Origin: Paraburkholderia sp. BL25I1N1
GTDB lineage: Bacteria; Pseudomonadota; Gammaproteobacteria; Burkholderiales; Burkholderiaceae
Length of the DNA stretch: 64,000 nucleotides
Direction: 5' to 3'
Assembly (NCBI RefSeq): GCF_003002025.1
Contig: NZ_PVZB01000014.1
Span: 62,001 to 126,000 of the forward strand
Below the pieces are notes generated by a model. That model saw only the letters and a program-made list of their open reading frames with translations, made no database searches and was not told the DNA's origin. Every line of letters starts with the position of its first letter. Positions within the stretch are counted from its first letter, which is position 1. Positions 53,374-60,910 of the stretch are shown one piece after another. The translations under genes were made by a program, and so were the position numbers.

Positions 53374-53454
53374 GGAAATTCCCCTATGAGATCGGTAACC
53401 GGGTGATCACTCCTGCTGTTTTCTGAGCATCGGAGCGCCGGTCTGACTTCAATG

Positions 53455-53490
53455 TAGCAAAGTGCTACGTTGATAGCAAGCACTTTGCTA
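53455..53490. promoter_or_regulatory. operator in the divergent region of the Arc-like gene
   Basis: Two overlapping palindromes: TAGCA-AAG-TGCTA (53455-53467) and TAGCA-N7-TGCTA (53474-53490), together forming a 12-bp perfect inverted repeat (TAGCAAAGTGCT and AGCACTTTGCTA, spacer 12). It ends 14 bp before the Arc-like start codon, next to an AT-rich TATATATAC. Confidence 0.72.
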
Positions 53491-53504
53491 TATATACTTC
53501 GTTT

Positions 53505-53738
53505 ATGCCAAGTGAAGACATCCAAACCAATCTCAGATTGCCCATCGATCTGAAAGAACGGCTGAAGCAGGCCGCCGACGCCAGCAATCGATCGATGAAC
53601 GCGGAGGTGGTTGCGCGCCTTGAAGAGAGTTTCAGCGGCGCTGTAACTGGGCCAATCGACGAACACACGCTTGACCTCTTCGCGGAGAAGGTCGGCCAAG
53701 TGTTGGACGAGCGCGACAAGCGCCGCAAGAAGGCGTAG
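53505..53738 (+). CDS. Arc-like ribbon-helix-helix DNA-binding protein
   Basis: 77 residues: QTNLRLPIDLKERLKQAADASNRSMNAEVVARLEESF matches the Arc family (strand, helix A, helix B with NAEVV). The C-terminal 30 residues are acidic then basic (LDERDKRRKKA). Likely autoregulator binding the palindromes upstream. The ribosome site is weak, so the message may be nearly leaderless. Confidence 0.82.
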   Translation: MPSEDIQTNLRLPIDLKERLKQAADASNRSMNAEVVARLEESFSGAVTGPIDEHTLDLFAEKVGQVLDERDKRRKKA

Positions 53739-53739
53739 A

Positions 53740-53754
53740 CTCCGCCAAAACGTC
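53740..53754. repeat. 15-bp near-copy of the tRNA-Ser 3' end junction
   Basis: CTCCGCCAAAACGTC here matches 14 of 15 bases at 49419-49433 (CTCCGCCAGAACGTC, the last bases of tRNA-Ser and the sequence after). Both are followed within 20 bp by a rho-independent terminator. It may be an old attachment site bounding the 49427-53740 segment; chance cannot be excluded. Confidence 0.35.
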
Positions 53755-53764
53755 TTACCGCCAT

Positions 53765-53786
53765 AGCCCGCCTTGAGCGGGCTTTC
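53765..53786 (+). terminator. terminator of the Arc-like gene
   Basis: 7-bp stem AGCCCGC/GCGGGCT followed by TTCG, 26 bp after the stop. Confidence 0.75.
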
Positions 53787-53817
53787 GCACATTCAGCTAT
53801 CGAAAGTGAGGTGCGAA

Positions 53818-54042
53818 ATGGCAGGTACAGCGCGGCGCCGGGCGGACCGGGCGCGAATCAAGAAAAATCGTGGTTTTTATTGGTGGGGACGCCGGCTGAG
53901 CTCCGAGGAACTCGGCAAGGTCGTCGATACACCTACCCCTTGTAGCTGCTGGATGTGTGGCAATCCGCGGCGCCATTTAAAAAAGGACAAGCTCACGGTG
54001 TGGGAGCAACGCTGGTTTCAGGAGGTCGACGATGAGTCGTAG
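53818..54042 (+). CDS. small zinc-ribbon-like protein
   Basis: 74 residues from ATG 53818 (GAGG upstream). Very basic N-terminus (RRRADRARIKKNRG), then FYWWGRRLSSEELGK and a cysteine motif CSCWMCGNPRRHLKK. This C-x-C-x2-C-G-N-P-R-R pattern occurs in a family of short proteins on phage-like and chromosomal islands; the three cysteines could hold a metal or a disulfide. Function unknown. Overlaps its partner by 11 bp. Confidence 0.68.
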   Translation: MAGTARRRADRARIKKNRGFYWWGRRLSSEELGKVVDTPTPCSCWMCGNPRRHLKKDKLTVWEQRWFQEVDDES

Positions 54043-54268
54043 CAAGCGCAAGACGCCGATCATCGCAATGACAACAGCGGTCAGCGAAGCATGGGAAAAA
54101 GCGATGTGGCATCGGCGCCATCGCCGTGAGGAGCGCGCCCGGCTGAAAGTTGAGGCCGATGGCTATGTCCCGCGCAGTCACCGCGAGCACTCAAGTCCGT
54201 GGACAATGGAAAAGGACGGCAAGCTGTACTTGGGATCTGAGGCCGATCCCAAAGAGATGCGAAAATGA
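54032..54268 (+). CDS. small basic protein, partner of the zinc-ribbon-like protein
   Basis: 78 residues: MSRSKRKTPIIAMTTAVSEAWEKAMWHRRHRREERARL is a basic helix, and PWTMEKDGKLYLG closes the protein. AGGAGG lies 8 nt before the ATG. Short basic proteins of this form (MSRSxKKTPI...TxxSEK) are widespread beside the CGNPRR family; together they make a two-gene module of unknown role, possibly binding RNA. Confidence 0.68.
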   Translation: MSRSKRKTPIIAMTTAVSEAWEKAMWHRRHRREERARLKVEADGYVPRSHREHSSPWTMEKDGKLYLGSEADPKEMRK

Positions 54269-54275
54269 GGCCAGA

Positions 54276-54370
54276 TGGCGGGCTGATGGCGGGCTGATGG
54301 CGGGTAAAACCGGGCCGCACGCTCAAACGCGTTGATGTGCTTTAGGCAGCGGCGGAGAAAAGGTCCGCCG
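54276..54370. repeat. dispersed intergenic module, copy 1 (TGGCGGG triplet plus hairpin)
   Basis: Three TGGCGGG boxes with an 11-bp period (54276, 54287, 54298), the last extended as TGGCGGGTA, then about 45 unrelated bases and a hairpin CGGCGGA/TCCGCCG (54350-54370). Two further copies stand at 58238 and 60094. The hairpin may terminate the preceding small-protein pair. Confidence 0.6.
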
Positions 54371-54396
54371 ACCATACAAATAAAACCGGGGGCGCC

Positions 54397-55197
54397 GTGA
54401 ACAAATCGCAAAGAAAAGGCATCCCGTCTCCCGCAGGGTGGGGAGATGACGCGCTATCGCACTTCCAAGAAGCCGCCTCGCTGAACGAGCAAGCAATGTT
54501 CGTTCACGCGCCCGCATGGCATAAAGCGCTCAGCAACATCGCTTCCGATCTGTCGCGATGCACCGGCTACGCGATGTCGACCTTGCTGAATGTTGGCGAT
54601 CCAGCCAGTCGACTGTTATATGCGTCTGCACACAATCAATACTTGGCAGCGGCTCGCATGGCATCGTCTGGACAGGCGTTGGCGGCCTATCCATTGGGCC
54701 GAGCTACTGTTGAATCATCGTTGTATGGCTGGTATCTCGAGTCTGACCGTGACGCCGCCGCCCGGTGGCATAACAAGCCTACAGACAGGAAACTGCTTGG
54801 CGTCTGGAGCAACGAGTTCAAGTTCTCAACTCTTGCCGCAAAGCTCACACAGACGCACAGCGATGGAGTCCAGTGGGCAAAATGGCTGCATCAAACAGCG
54901 ATTGATTTTGGCGGCCATCCGAACAAGGAGGGCGTGTACGCCAATATGGATAGCCAGCGCGCAGATGACGGCTCAACGAAGCTGCAGATGAAGTTTCTGC
55001 ATGACTGGAATGCCGCGTCGCTGCTCGCTAATAAGTTCGTTATTGAGGCCGGCATGTTCACGCTTAGCCTTTTTGCCATGAGCTTTCCGGATGCCGACGC
55101 AGCATTAAAAATTCGAAATGCGACGGCAGCCCACGCTCTCGCGCTTCGTTCACTCGTTGACAGTTCTGGCGCGATTATGAAGCGCGATGGCGCCTAG
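54397..55197 (+). CDS. hypothetical cargo protein
   Basis: 266 residues from GTG 54397. Helical and Ala-rich, with AYPLGRATVESSLYGWYLESDRDAA and a C-terminal SLVDSSGAIMKRDG; no membrane segment, no recognised domain. The LGRATVESS.. block resembles short-chain proteins described only as hypothetical in other species. AT content is somewhat higher than in the neighbouring chromosome, in keeping with island cargo. Confidence 0.6.
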   Translation: MNKSQRKGIPSPAGWGDDALSHFQEAASLNEQAMFVHAPAWHKALSNIASDLSRCTGYAMSTLLNVGDPASRLLYASAHNQYLAAARMASSGQALAAYPLGRATVESSLYGWYLESDRDAAARWHNKPTDRKLLGVWSNEFKFSTLAAKLTQTHSDGVQWAKWLHQTAIDFGGHPNKEGVYANMDSQRADDGSTKLQMKFLHDWNAASLLANKFVIEAGMFTLSLFAMSFPDADAALKIRNATAAHALALRSLVDSSGAIMKRDGA

Positions 55198-55246
55198 ACT
55201 GGCGGAGTTGCGCCCAAACGGATTGGTCGCCGCCCAGGGCGAGCGA

Positions 55247-55870
55247 TCAGGCACGAGGCGCACCAGCGCTCACAAGTGACTCGACCTCACGCCAAGCCCT
55301 TTGCGTGACGCTGGCAATGTCCGCTCTACCGTTTTCAGCTTGGCCGACTATCTCGCTGATTCTTTGCATGCATCGCCGATATCCCCCGTCGTCTTCGAGC
55401 GCGAGGCGACCCAATGCGATATCGTCTACCAAATTAATCGTCCGCTCCAACGACCTTCGAACACGCATAAAACCTGCTGCTGCCTCGTACGCCTGAAGGT
55501 CGAGCACTGGAACTGCCTTCATCGTCTCATGCACATCGCGCGCCTCAGCTAGCGAATAACTATGGGCGTATTCCGAGGCCGAAGATTGATCTCTTAAGGC
55601 CGAGCATGACATGTCGATCAAGCCCAGCGCATCGTCAACAATAGCTTGGACGACCGCAAGCCGGCGCCATCGGCTACGCAATTCGGCCTCTACTTGCTGA
55701 CGTCTTTGATCTTGCGAAAGCCCAATGGCAATCGAAATTGAGCCTATCACGCCTATAGCCTGCACCCAGGCTGCCCAATCCCCACTTGTTTTCGGCGTGG
55801 TCCAGTAAAGCGTGAACAGGATGGCAGCCAAAGAGACTTTCAGCCAGTGCTTTATTATGAATTTGCGCAT
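55247..55870 (-). CDS. membrane-anchored hypothetical cargo protein
   Basis: 207 residues from ATG 55870. Two membrane segments near the N-terminus (KVSLAAILFTLYW and WVQAIGVIGSISIAIGLS) followed by a long, helical, charged cytoplasmic domain from about residue 55 (RRQQVEAELRSRWRRL..., ERTINLVDDIALGRLALEDD). No catalytic motif. It converges with the 54397 gene and diverges from the PH-domain gene. This N-terminal double-TM plus soluble coiled region is seen in several island proteins of unknown, sometimes antiphage, role; no evidence of that here. Confidence 0.6.
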   Translation of the reverse strand: MRKFIIKHWLKVSLAAILFTLYWTTPKTSGDWAAWVQAIGVIGSISIAIGLSQDQRRQQVEAELRSRWRRLAVVQAIVDDALGLIDMSCSALRDQSSASEYAHSYSLAEARDVHETMKAVPVLDLQAYEAAAGFMRVRRSLERTINLVDDIALGRLALEDDGGYRRCMQRISEIVGQAENGRADIASVTQRAWREVESLVSAGAPRA

Positions 55871-56042
55871 GACAAACCTTGTTTTTTCGCAATCGTGGCA
55901 TGCAATGAAACGCGAGCGAGCGGTCACGATTCCTCTCCGTTCGCGGCGAGCTAAAGTAGTCGAGGCTCGGTGCCGATATCCTATTGTGGACCGCGTTAAT
56001 CTTCGCGTTTCCTATAAAACAAATCTCACAATCGGGGAAAGT

Positions 56043-56456
56043 ATGGCAAATTACGTAGAGAAAAATCTTGTCTCAGGCGAACAGATCATCTACAAAGGGC
56101 AACTGAGCCTTTGGCATCTTGCACCGAACATCATCGCTGGCGTGTTGTTGTTGCCTGTGTTCGGCCTTGGCTTGCTGGTTTTGCTTGGCGTGCTCATCCG
56201 CTACAAATCGACTGAACTAGCAATTACAAACAAACGGATTGTCGCAAAGTTTGGCTTCATTCGGCGCAGCACGGTAGAAATTGGTGTGCGGAAGATCGAA
56301 AGTATTCAAGTCCATCAGGGTATTCTGGGCCGGTTGTTTAATTTCGGATCGATCGTGATGGCCGGCGCAGGAAACCCGCAAGCGCCTATTCCGGGCATCT
56401 CCCAGCCAATGGAGTTTCGTAAGCAATTCCTTGAACACCAAGAAGCGGCGGCGTAA
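56043..56456 (+). CDS. membrane protein with bacterial PH domain
   Basis: 137 residues. GGGGAAAG before ATG 56043. A hydrophobic block LAPNIIAGVLLLPVFGLGLLVLLGVLI holds one long or two membrane segments, then the bPH_2 signature STELAITNKRIVAKFGFIRRSTVEIGVRKIESIQV. Inner-membrane protein of unknown role; PH-domain proteins of this type (YdbS/YdbT-like) are often linked to envelope stress. The ORF reading from 55812 is antisense. Confidence 0.75.
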   Translation: MANYVEKNLVSGEQIIYKGQLSLWHLAPNIIAGVLLLPVFGLGLLVLLGVLIRYKSTELAITNKRIVAKFGFIRRSTVEIGVRKIESIQVHQGILGRLFNFGSIVMAGAGNPQAPIPGISQPMEFRKQFLEHQEAAA

Positions 56457-56470
56457 TTTTCAGCACTTAT

Positions 56471-56491
56471 CGGCGGAGCCAGTCTCCGCCG
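56471..56491. terminator. bidirectional hairpin between convergent genes
   Basis: 8-bp stem CGGCGGAG/CTCCGCCG, 5-nt loop, 15 bp after the PH-domain gene. The same GCGGA/TCCGC core recurs at 54350, 58300 and 60160. Confidence 0.6.
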
Positions 56492-56615
56492 TACCGCCTT
56501 GCTGGATGCGACTCATGGGCCTCCTTGGCGTCCAAACCCACCATACACCCGCCCTAGGCCCCATTAAAAGCCGCCCGAAAGCGCCCCATCTGAACGCATC
56601 GGGTCGGCTTTTCGC

Positions 56616-56795
56616 TCACTCCGGCGTCGGTAGACCTAACGTGATCGTGCCGGTCAGCAACCGATTCCACCACGCTTTGTAACGGGGGTCTGTTGCGTCG
56701 ATTAGCCCCTGGAACTCCACAGCGTCGAGCGGCTGCGGAGACGAGAAGATTCCGATCACAACTGCATTGGTGTCGTCTGCAAACTGAGCAATCAT
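56616..56795 (-). CDS. small phage-tail-associated protein
   Basis: 59 residues: MIAQFADDTNAVVIGIFSS, then PLDAVEFQGLIDATDPRYKAWWN. GAGG is 7 nt before ATG 56795. It begins 9 bp after the tail-protein stop, so it is probably its chaperone or assembly partner by analogy with tail-fibre operons; not recognised as any known chaperone. Confidence 0.6.
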   Translation of the reverse strand: MIAQFADDTNAVVIGIFSSPQPLDAVEFQGLIDATDPRYKAWWNRLLTGTITLGLPTPE

Positions 56796-56803
56796 CGGTC
56801 GCC

Positions 56804-57805
56804 TCAAAACTCGAAGGAGTTGGTAGAGATTGTGAACCCGGGTGTACCAGTGCTGTTCGACGACTGCTGATAGATCGTCTGCGGCGCAATGACTGCGACC
56901 CGGAACGGAATGGCTTGTGAAGCACCTGATTGGATATTGCAGGTGTTGTATTGGCCATCTAATCCGGCGATCGAAGTCGGCGTAAGCACTTGCGAAATTG
57001 CGCTTGCAGCCGTGCAGCCCAATTGATTAAAGCCGCTAATAAAACGAGCATTAAACGGAATCAGGGTTGACGTACGCGCAATGGGTCCCCCAACAAAAGT
57101 TGAACCGGTCAATAGATTGCCACCACCCCATCCCACCCGCCGATCTATCTGCGCAAATGGCGCAAATTGCGTTGCTGTTGCGCTCACCGGCGCAATGCCG
57201 ATCAGTTGTGCGCCCCACGTGTAACCTGCGGGAAGCGTCACACTTGCAACCTCGGGCGCTTTCGCGGCAGTCGCGTCCGTCGCAAAAGCGCCAACGCCGG
57301 AACTGCCGATCGCTGCGTAGATCGCCGCGAAACCGTTCGCTGCCGGTGCCGTGCCCACAACACCGCCGATTCCCGATCCACTTAGGTTGACCGACTTGCT
57401 GAAGCTGCCAACCTGATATGCGAGTCCGCCCAGTGCGCTCTTGATCAGGATTTCGTCAGCAGTCCATGTCGCCGTTGTGCCCTGCGTAGTAAGAATGGCG
57501 TTGAGATTTCGTGCTGTACCGGCAATCGCGGCAGAATTCGCGTTGATAGCGGCAGTCAGGTTAGCCAGCAGCGTCGCAGTCGTACCGTCGTCAGTGGCGT
57601 TCTGCCCGGTAATATTGACGATGAACTGGCCAAGTACGGCTGCCATGATGGAACTTTGGCGTAGCACCTTATTGACCTGAATCGATTGCGCTACGCCGGA
57701 CTGAAAGCCGCCAGAGAGCAGCGACGTTAGGGCTGCATAGGCGCTTTGCGGCAGGACGTTCGCTGCGCCGCCATTCGCGAACGGGAGGAAGTCATTCGTT
57801 GCCAT
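56804..57805 (-). CDS. phage tail-fibre-like protein
   Basis: 333 residues. MATNDFLPFANGGAANVLPQSAYAAL is a start often seen in Burkholderia prophage tail proteins; the body is Ala/Gly/Thr/Ser-rich beta-structure (VNLSGSGIGGVVGTAPAANG, FISGFNQLGC), consistent with a trimeric fibre. It stands without other structural genes, so it may be a leftover or a tail protein adopted for another use. Translation is coupled to the helix-turn-helix gene upstream (14-bp overlap). Confidence 0.65.
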   Translation of the reverse strand: MATNDFLPFANGGAANVLPQSAYAALTSLLSGGFQSGVAQSIQVNKVLRQSSIMAAVLGQFIVNITGQNATDDGTTATLLANLTAAINANSAAIAGTARNLNAILTTQGTTATWTADEILIKSALGGLAYQVGSFSKSVNLSGSGIGGVVGTAPAANGFAAIYAAIGSSGVGAFATDATAAKAPEVASVTLPAGYTWGAQLIGIAPVSATATQFAPFAQIDRRVGWGGGNLLTGSTFVGGPIARTSTLIPFNARFISGFNQLGCTAASAISQVLTPTSIAGLDGQYNTCNIQSGASQAIPFRVAVIAPQTIYQQSSNSTGTPGFTISTNSFEF

Positions 57806-58103
57806 TCACTTCCTCCGGTTTCGAGAATGCGCCTTGCCCGATGCCGGCGCCTGCGGTGTCGAATGCAAATGCCGGTGCAACCGACGATTTCAGGTAGCTT
57901 CGGATCTCGCCGACGTTGTAGCGCTGCAGGCCGAGGACGCCAACGGGCGGCGGGAGGATGCCGTCCGCGATGCGTCGGCGGATGGTGACGTCAGAGACGC
58001 CTAGGAGAGAGGCGAGAGTGCCGACAGACACATAGGCCGAGTCGGGCAGTAGGTCAAAATTCAGCACGGCAGCATCGACGCCGGCTGCTTGCGGGTTAGT
58101 CAT
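57792..58103 (-). CDS. helix-turn-helix (MerR/AlpA-like) protein
   Basis: 103 residues. YVSVGTLASLLGVSDVTIRRRIADGILPPPVGVLGLQRYNVGEIRSYLKS is a winged helix of the AlpA/MerR excisionase kind. The N-terminal 30 and C-terminal 30 residues are extensions. ATG 58103 is preferred to the TTG at 58118. The next gene in the operon encodes a tail-fibre-like protein, an unusual partner for a regulator. Confidence 0.72.
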   Translation of the reverse strand: MTNPQAAGVDAAVLNFDLLPDSAYVSVGTLASLLGVSDVTIRRRIADGILPPPVGVLGLQRYNVGEIRSYLKSSVAPAFAFDTAGAGIGQGAFSKPEEVNGNE

Positions 58104-58213
58104 TGTTCGCTCGCGCAACAGCTATTCGCGGGCTGAGTGTTTCTTTGTGCGTTTGCTGCCGCTCGTGGTCTAAAGTCTCAGCTTGAGTACATTTGATTGC
58201 CTCAGCCTGTGAC

Positions 58214-58233
58214 AACCGGCTAACTCAGGATTG
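58214..58233. repeat. left copy of a 20-bp direct repeat
   Basis: AACCGGCTAACTCAGGATTG occurs here and, unchanged, at 63875-63894; flanking bases differ on both sides. The two enclose 5641 bp of AlpA-led, mostly minus-strand phage-like genes, as attachment sites would. Confidence 0.65.
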
Positions 58234-58237
58234 GTTA

Positions 58238-58324
58238 TGGCGGGGATGATGGCGGGTAAACGGATTCGATACGGTGCAGCGCCGCGACGGACGCGGACAA
58301 GCGGCGGACCGATGATCCGCCGCT
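58238..58324. repeat. dispersed intergenic module, copy 2 (TGGCGGG pair plus hairpin)
   Basis: TGGCGGG at 58238 and 58250 (12-bp period, second one TGGCGGGTA) and a perfect 9-bp stem AGCGGCGGA/TCCGCCGCT at 58300-58324. It begins 4 bp after the 20-bp direct repeat. Confidence 0.62.
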
Positions 58325-58398
58325 CTCTCAATGGTTTCCATCGCGAAGAAAGCCGTAGATAATCGGCGCTGCGCGGACTTCGGCGCCAGGAGATCAAA

Positions 58399-58791
58399 AT
58401 GAAAAAAAGCTTTGTCGGGGTTGGAATATTGGCCGCTGTGTGTACATGCCACGGGGCCTACGCAGCAGACGCTGCTGCAAAGGGAATGGACCTGGTCGAC
58501 GGGGCGATCGTCTGCCGCTCCTATGACTTGGCCGCTTGGCTTTACGGTCAAGTGAATGTGGCTCGGCACGCGCAGCGAACACTATCACCCGAACAACGCC
58601 GGCAGAGGGAATTGATTACCGGGGATGACATCGGGCAAGAGCCGCGCGTGGAAGACTGGGGCTGTACGTTTGTGCCTGCAGGCACCCCGCTCGCCGTGGA
58701 ACCCGGAAATAGCGTGCCAGTAGTATCGGGAAAACTATCAGACGGCCGTCGATTCGAAGGAGTGACACTGCCAACGATGGTCCAGCGCTGA
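58399..58791 (+). CDS. exported hypothetical protein
   Basis: 130 residues; signal peptide MKKSFVGVGILAAVCTCHGAYA, then a mature protein with two or three cysteines (IVCRSYD, WGCTFV) and a GDDIGQEPRVEDW block. AGGAG is 8 nt before the ATG. It is the only plus-strand gene inside the 20-bp repeat pair and so looks like cargo (morons of this kind can alter the host envelope). No family recognised. Confidence 0.68.
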   Translation: MKKSFVGVGILAAVCTCHGAYAADAAAKGMDLVDGAIVCRSYDLAAWLYGQVNVARHAQRTLSPEQRRQRELITGDDIGQEPRVEDWGCTFVPAGTPLAVEPGNSVPVVSGKLSDGRRFEGVTLPTMVQR

Positions 58792-58979
58792 CCGCGTTCG
58801 ATGACGACTGATTTTGCGACACGTGTCACGGACTATGAGGTTGATCAAAAGTGCAACGTTGCACCATTGGGCGCCCGCATAGGACTCCTCACCGCCGCAG
58901 GGGACGGTATGGGTGCCGGGGACCGGACTCGAATCGATCCAGCGCTGCGGCCGAGTCCGGCGACCGCAGCATCATCGCT

Positions 58980-59339
58980 TCAGATCTTCTCGTCCAGCGA
59001 AAGAAGCATCTCGACGAAACCTCTAGCATCAACGCCAACCCGGGTAAGTTCTTCGAGAGGTAGGGCGGCCAGCACGGTCAGATCCTCGGCGGTCTCAGTG
59101 CCGGCGCGCAGCCGGCGGCCCAAATCAAGAATTTTGTAGCTCGACGACTGGTAGCCAACTGTGCAATAAGAGAATGGGCCAGTATCGACGCGGCTCCCTT
59201 CATCGGGCGGTACGGCACGGTGCAAAGCGTCATGAAGCCGCCGCACGGCCTCCGCTAGGCCCGGGTAAGCCTGCTCGATCGGATCAACAGGCGATCGTGC
59301 CTCGAGCACGGCGATCCGTGAAAGTCTCGACTTCACCAT
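58980..59339 (-). CDS. hypothetical phage-island protein
   Basis: 119 residues starting MVKSRLSRIAVLEARS, with GLAEAVRRLHDALHRAVPPDEG and a closing LPLEELTRVGVDARGFVEMLL. Small helical protein; the short basic N-terminus followed by 'RIAVLE' is seen in phage small-terminase-adjacent proteins but no assignment is made. Last of a three-gene overlapped run. Confidence 0.6.
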   Translation of the reverse strand: MVKSRLSRIAVLEARSPVDPIEQAYPGLAEAVRRLHDALHRAVPPDEGSRVDTGPFSYCTVGYQSSSYKILDLGRRLRAGTETAEDLTVLAALPLEELTRVGVDARGFVEMLLSLDEKI

Positions 59340-59656
59340 ATCCCGTCCTCCTCGGCAAACTCGAACTCACGGATCGCGCCAGCCGCGAGGCGTACCCGAT
59401 ACCGCTCCATGATGCCGCGCTCCCAATCATCTTTCGGCTCCCGCACGCCCCCGTCGAAGTCGATCATCAACTTGCGGTAGTACCACGCGATCCCACGCTG
59501 GAAACGCATCCCTGCCTCTGTATCACTGTCGGGCACGTCTTCGCCTAAGCCCAGCCTCACCATGTGTTCGTATGCCTCGTCCATGCCATGAGGCACGCGT
59601 CGCGGGCCCATGCTGAACTCGAGGCGCCTTAATCGATCCATCAGTTCACGCTTCAT
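59333..59656 (-). CDS. hypothetical phage-island protein
   Basis: 107 residues (MKRELMDRLRRLEFSMGPRRVPHG...). Helical, with KDDWERGIMERYRVRLAAGAI. It overlaps both neighbours (7 and 4 bp). No family recognised. Confidence 0.62.
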   Translation of the reverse strand: MKRELMDRLRRLEFSMGPRRVPHGMDEAYEHMVRLGLGEDVPDSDTEAGMRFQRGIAWYYRKLMIDFDGGVREPKDDWERGIMERYRVRLAAGAIREFEFAEEDGIW

Positions 59657-60060
59657 TGCGCGCCCCGCGCTTTTTCCAAGGCGGCGATCCGCTCTTCTAG
59701 TTCGCTCACTTCGATGATGCGAGCCAGACCGGCTAGCGATTGCACCATTGCCGCACCTTGGCTCGGAGTGATCCGACCATCGGCCACGGCGCGCAGGATA
59801 GCCGAGCCTTGCTCGCTCAGCGGTGCGTCGTCGGGTAGATCAAGCGTTACCCGCGCCTCTTCGGCTCGGAGCGTCGGAATGGCCCGCTCGATCAGGAGTC
59901 GGGCCGCCTGCATGTCGCCGCCTTTCGCGGCGTCGATCAGGTTATCGACGATTCCAGGAATCTCGTCGACGATTCGTGACCGCAGCGCGTTCGCTTTGTT
60001 CTTCGTGCCGCGTGGTCGTCCTTTCGGGTTCCCCGATCGGCCTGGCTTAAATTGCGTCAT
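59653..60060 (-). CDS. DUF5681-type phage protein
   Basis: 135 residues. MTQFKPGRSGNPKGRPRGTKNKAN is the diagnostic KPGQSGNPKGRP box of DUF5681, a family that lies near phage terminase genes. It is followed by a helical middle and a coiled C-terminus ELEERIAALEKARG. Start at ATG 60060 with AGGAAAAG upstream. First gene of the three-gene run down to 58980. Confidence 0.8.
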   Translation of the reverse strand: MTQFKPGRSGNPKGRPRGTKNKANALRSRIVDEIPGIVDNLIDAAKGGDMQAARLLIERAIPTLRAEEARVTLDLPDDAPLSEQGSAILRAVADGRITPSQGAAMVQSLAGLARIIEVSELEERIAALEKARGAQ

Positions 60061-60093
60061 CTGTTCTTTTCCTGTAAATATCAGGTTTATCAA

Positions 60094-60176
60094 TGGCGGG
60101 CGCTTTGGCGGGTAGCTGATAGCTGGGCACTCCGAATCCCCGTGTGCGATTGGATAGGGGCGGAGAAACGCTCCGC
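60094..60176. repeat. dispersed intergenic module, copy 3 (TGGCGGG pair plus hairpin)
   Basis: TGGCGGG at 60094 and 60106 (12-bp period, second followed by TA), then a GCGGAG/CTCCGC hairpin at 60160-60176, which lies just past the stop of the baseplate-like gene and may be its terminator. Confidence 0.6.
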
Positions 60177-60181
60177 TGCCG

Positions 60182-60802
60182 TCATTGCGGTTGCCCCGTA
60201 ACGCCGCTCACCACGCGATAGGCAAGGCTGACGTTCGTCGCCTGTGGCTGCTTCACCCCGGTGTTGGTGATCGGCGCCGTTTTCTGCGGGCTCGTCATGT
60301 TTGCCGCGGGCTGCAGCTGCGTCGCGGTGGTCTGGACGATGATTACCTCTCTGCAGTGGATCGTCGCGATGAGACTGTTTTCGGTCTTCGCGTCGGTCGT
60401 CACGCTAATCGACTGGATGAGCATGTTTGTGTATCTGCGCTTGCCAGTGGAGAGATCAAACGGTGTGCGGGAAGCCTGCAGGGTGAGCAGGTTCTTGTAG
60501 ACAAACTGGCTGTAGTTGCCGAATTGCAAAGATGTGACTGCAGGGACGCTGCTGTTGGTCCATGCGAGTGTGAGAGTTACCTCGGCCGGCTTCTTATACG
60601 CGTGGTCCGAAATCGAAGCGCCCTGCTCTACCGGATGGTCCGTTATCACCACTTCGTCGTGATGCCGCTCGTCGAGCGTCACGTAGGCCTGGAACGAGGC
60701 GATCGACGAAGTAATCGAACGCTTCGGGCTGAAAAATGCGCTGACGATCTCGCCACCGATTGATGCGGCGATGCCGGCGCCCGTCTGCAATAAATTAGTC
60801 AT
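60182..60802 (-). CDS. phage baseplate/distal-tail-like protein
   Basis: 206 residues from ATG 60802 (AAGGAC upstream). ISSFQAYVTLDERHHDEVVITDHPVEQGASISDHAYKKPAEVTLTLAW is the pattern of Dit-like or LysM-adjacent baseplate proteins of phages. The C-terminus is Thr/Gln-rich. Only one other tail gene lies nearby, so the element does not encode a full virion; the product may be used to hijack or to mark a helper phage (inference). Confidence 0.7.
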   Translation of the reverse strand: MTNLLQTGAGIAASIGGEIVSAFFSPKRSITSSIASFQAYVTLDERHHDEVVITDHPVEQGASISDHAYKKPAEVTLTLAWTNSSVPAVTSLQFGNYSQFVYKNLLTLQASRTPFDLSTGKRRYTNMLIQSISVTTDAKTENSLIATIHCREVIIVQTTATQLQPAANMTSPQKTAPITNTGVKQPQATNVSLAYRVVSGVTGQPQ

Positions 60803-60910
60803 GTCATGTCCTTGTAGAAGTGGTGCCGGCCGCGGCGTTTCCATGACGCCCGCCGGCTGTCGGGGTTTTCTTCTGGGGCGGCACTCGCCGACTAATCCGC
60901 CTGGACATCT

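Noticed and set aside
58801..59139. 112-residue plus-strand ORF
   Set aside because: Overlaps the 58980-59339 gene antisense; second half is a shadow frame.
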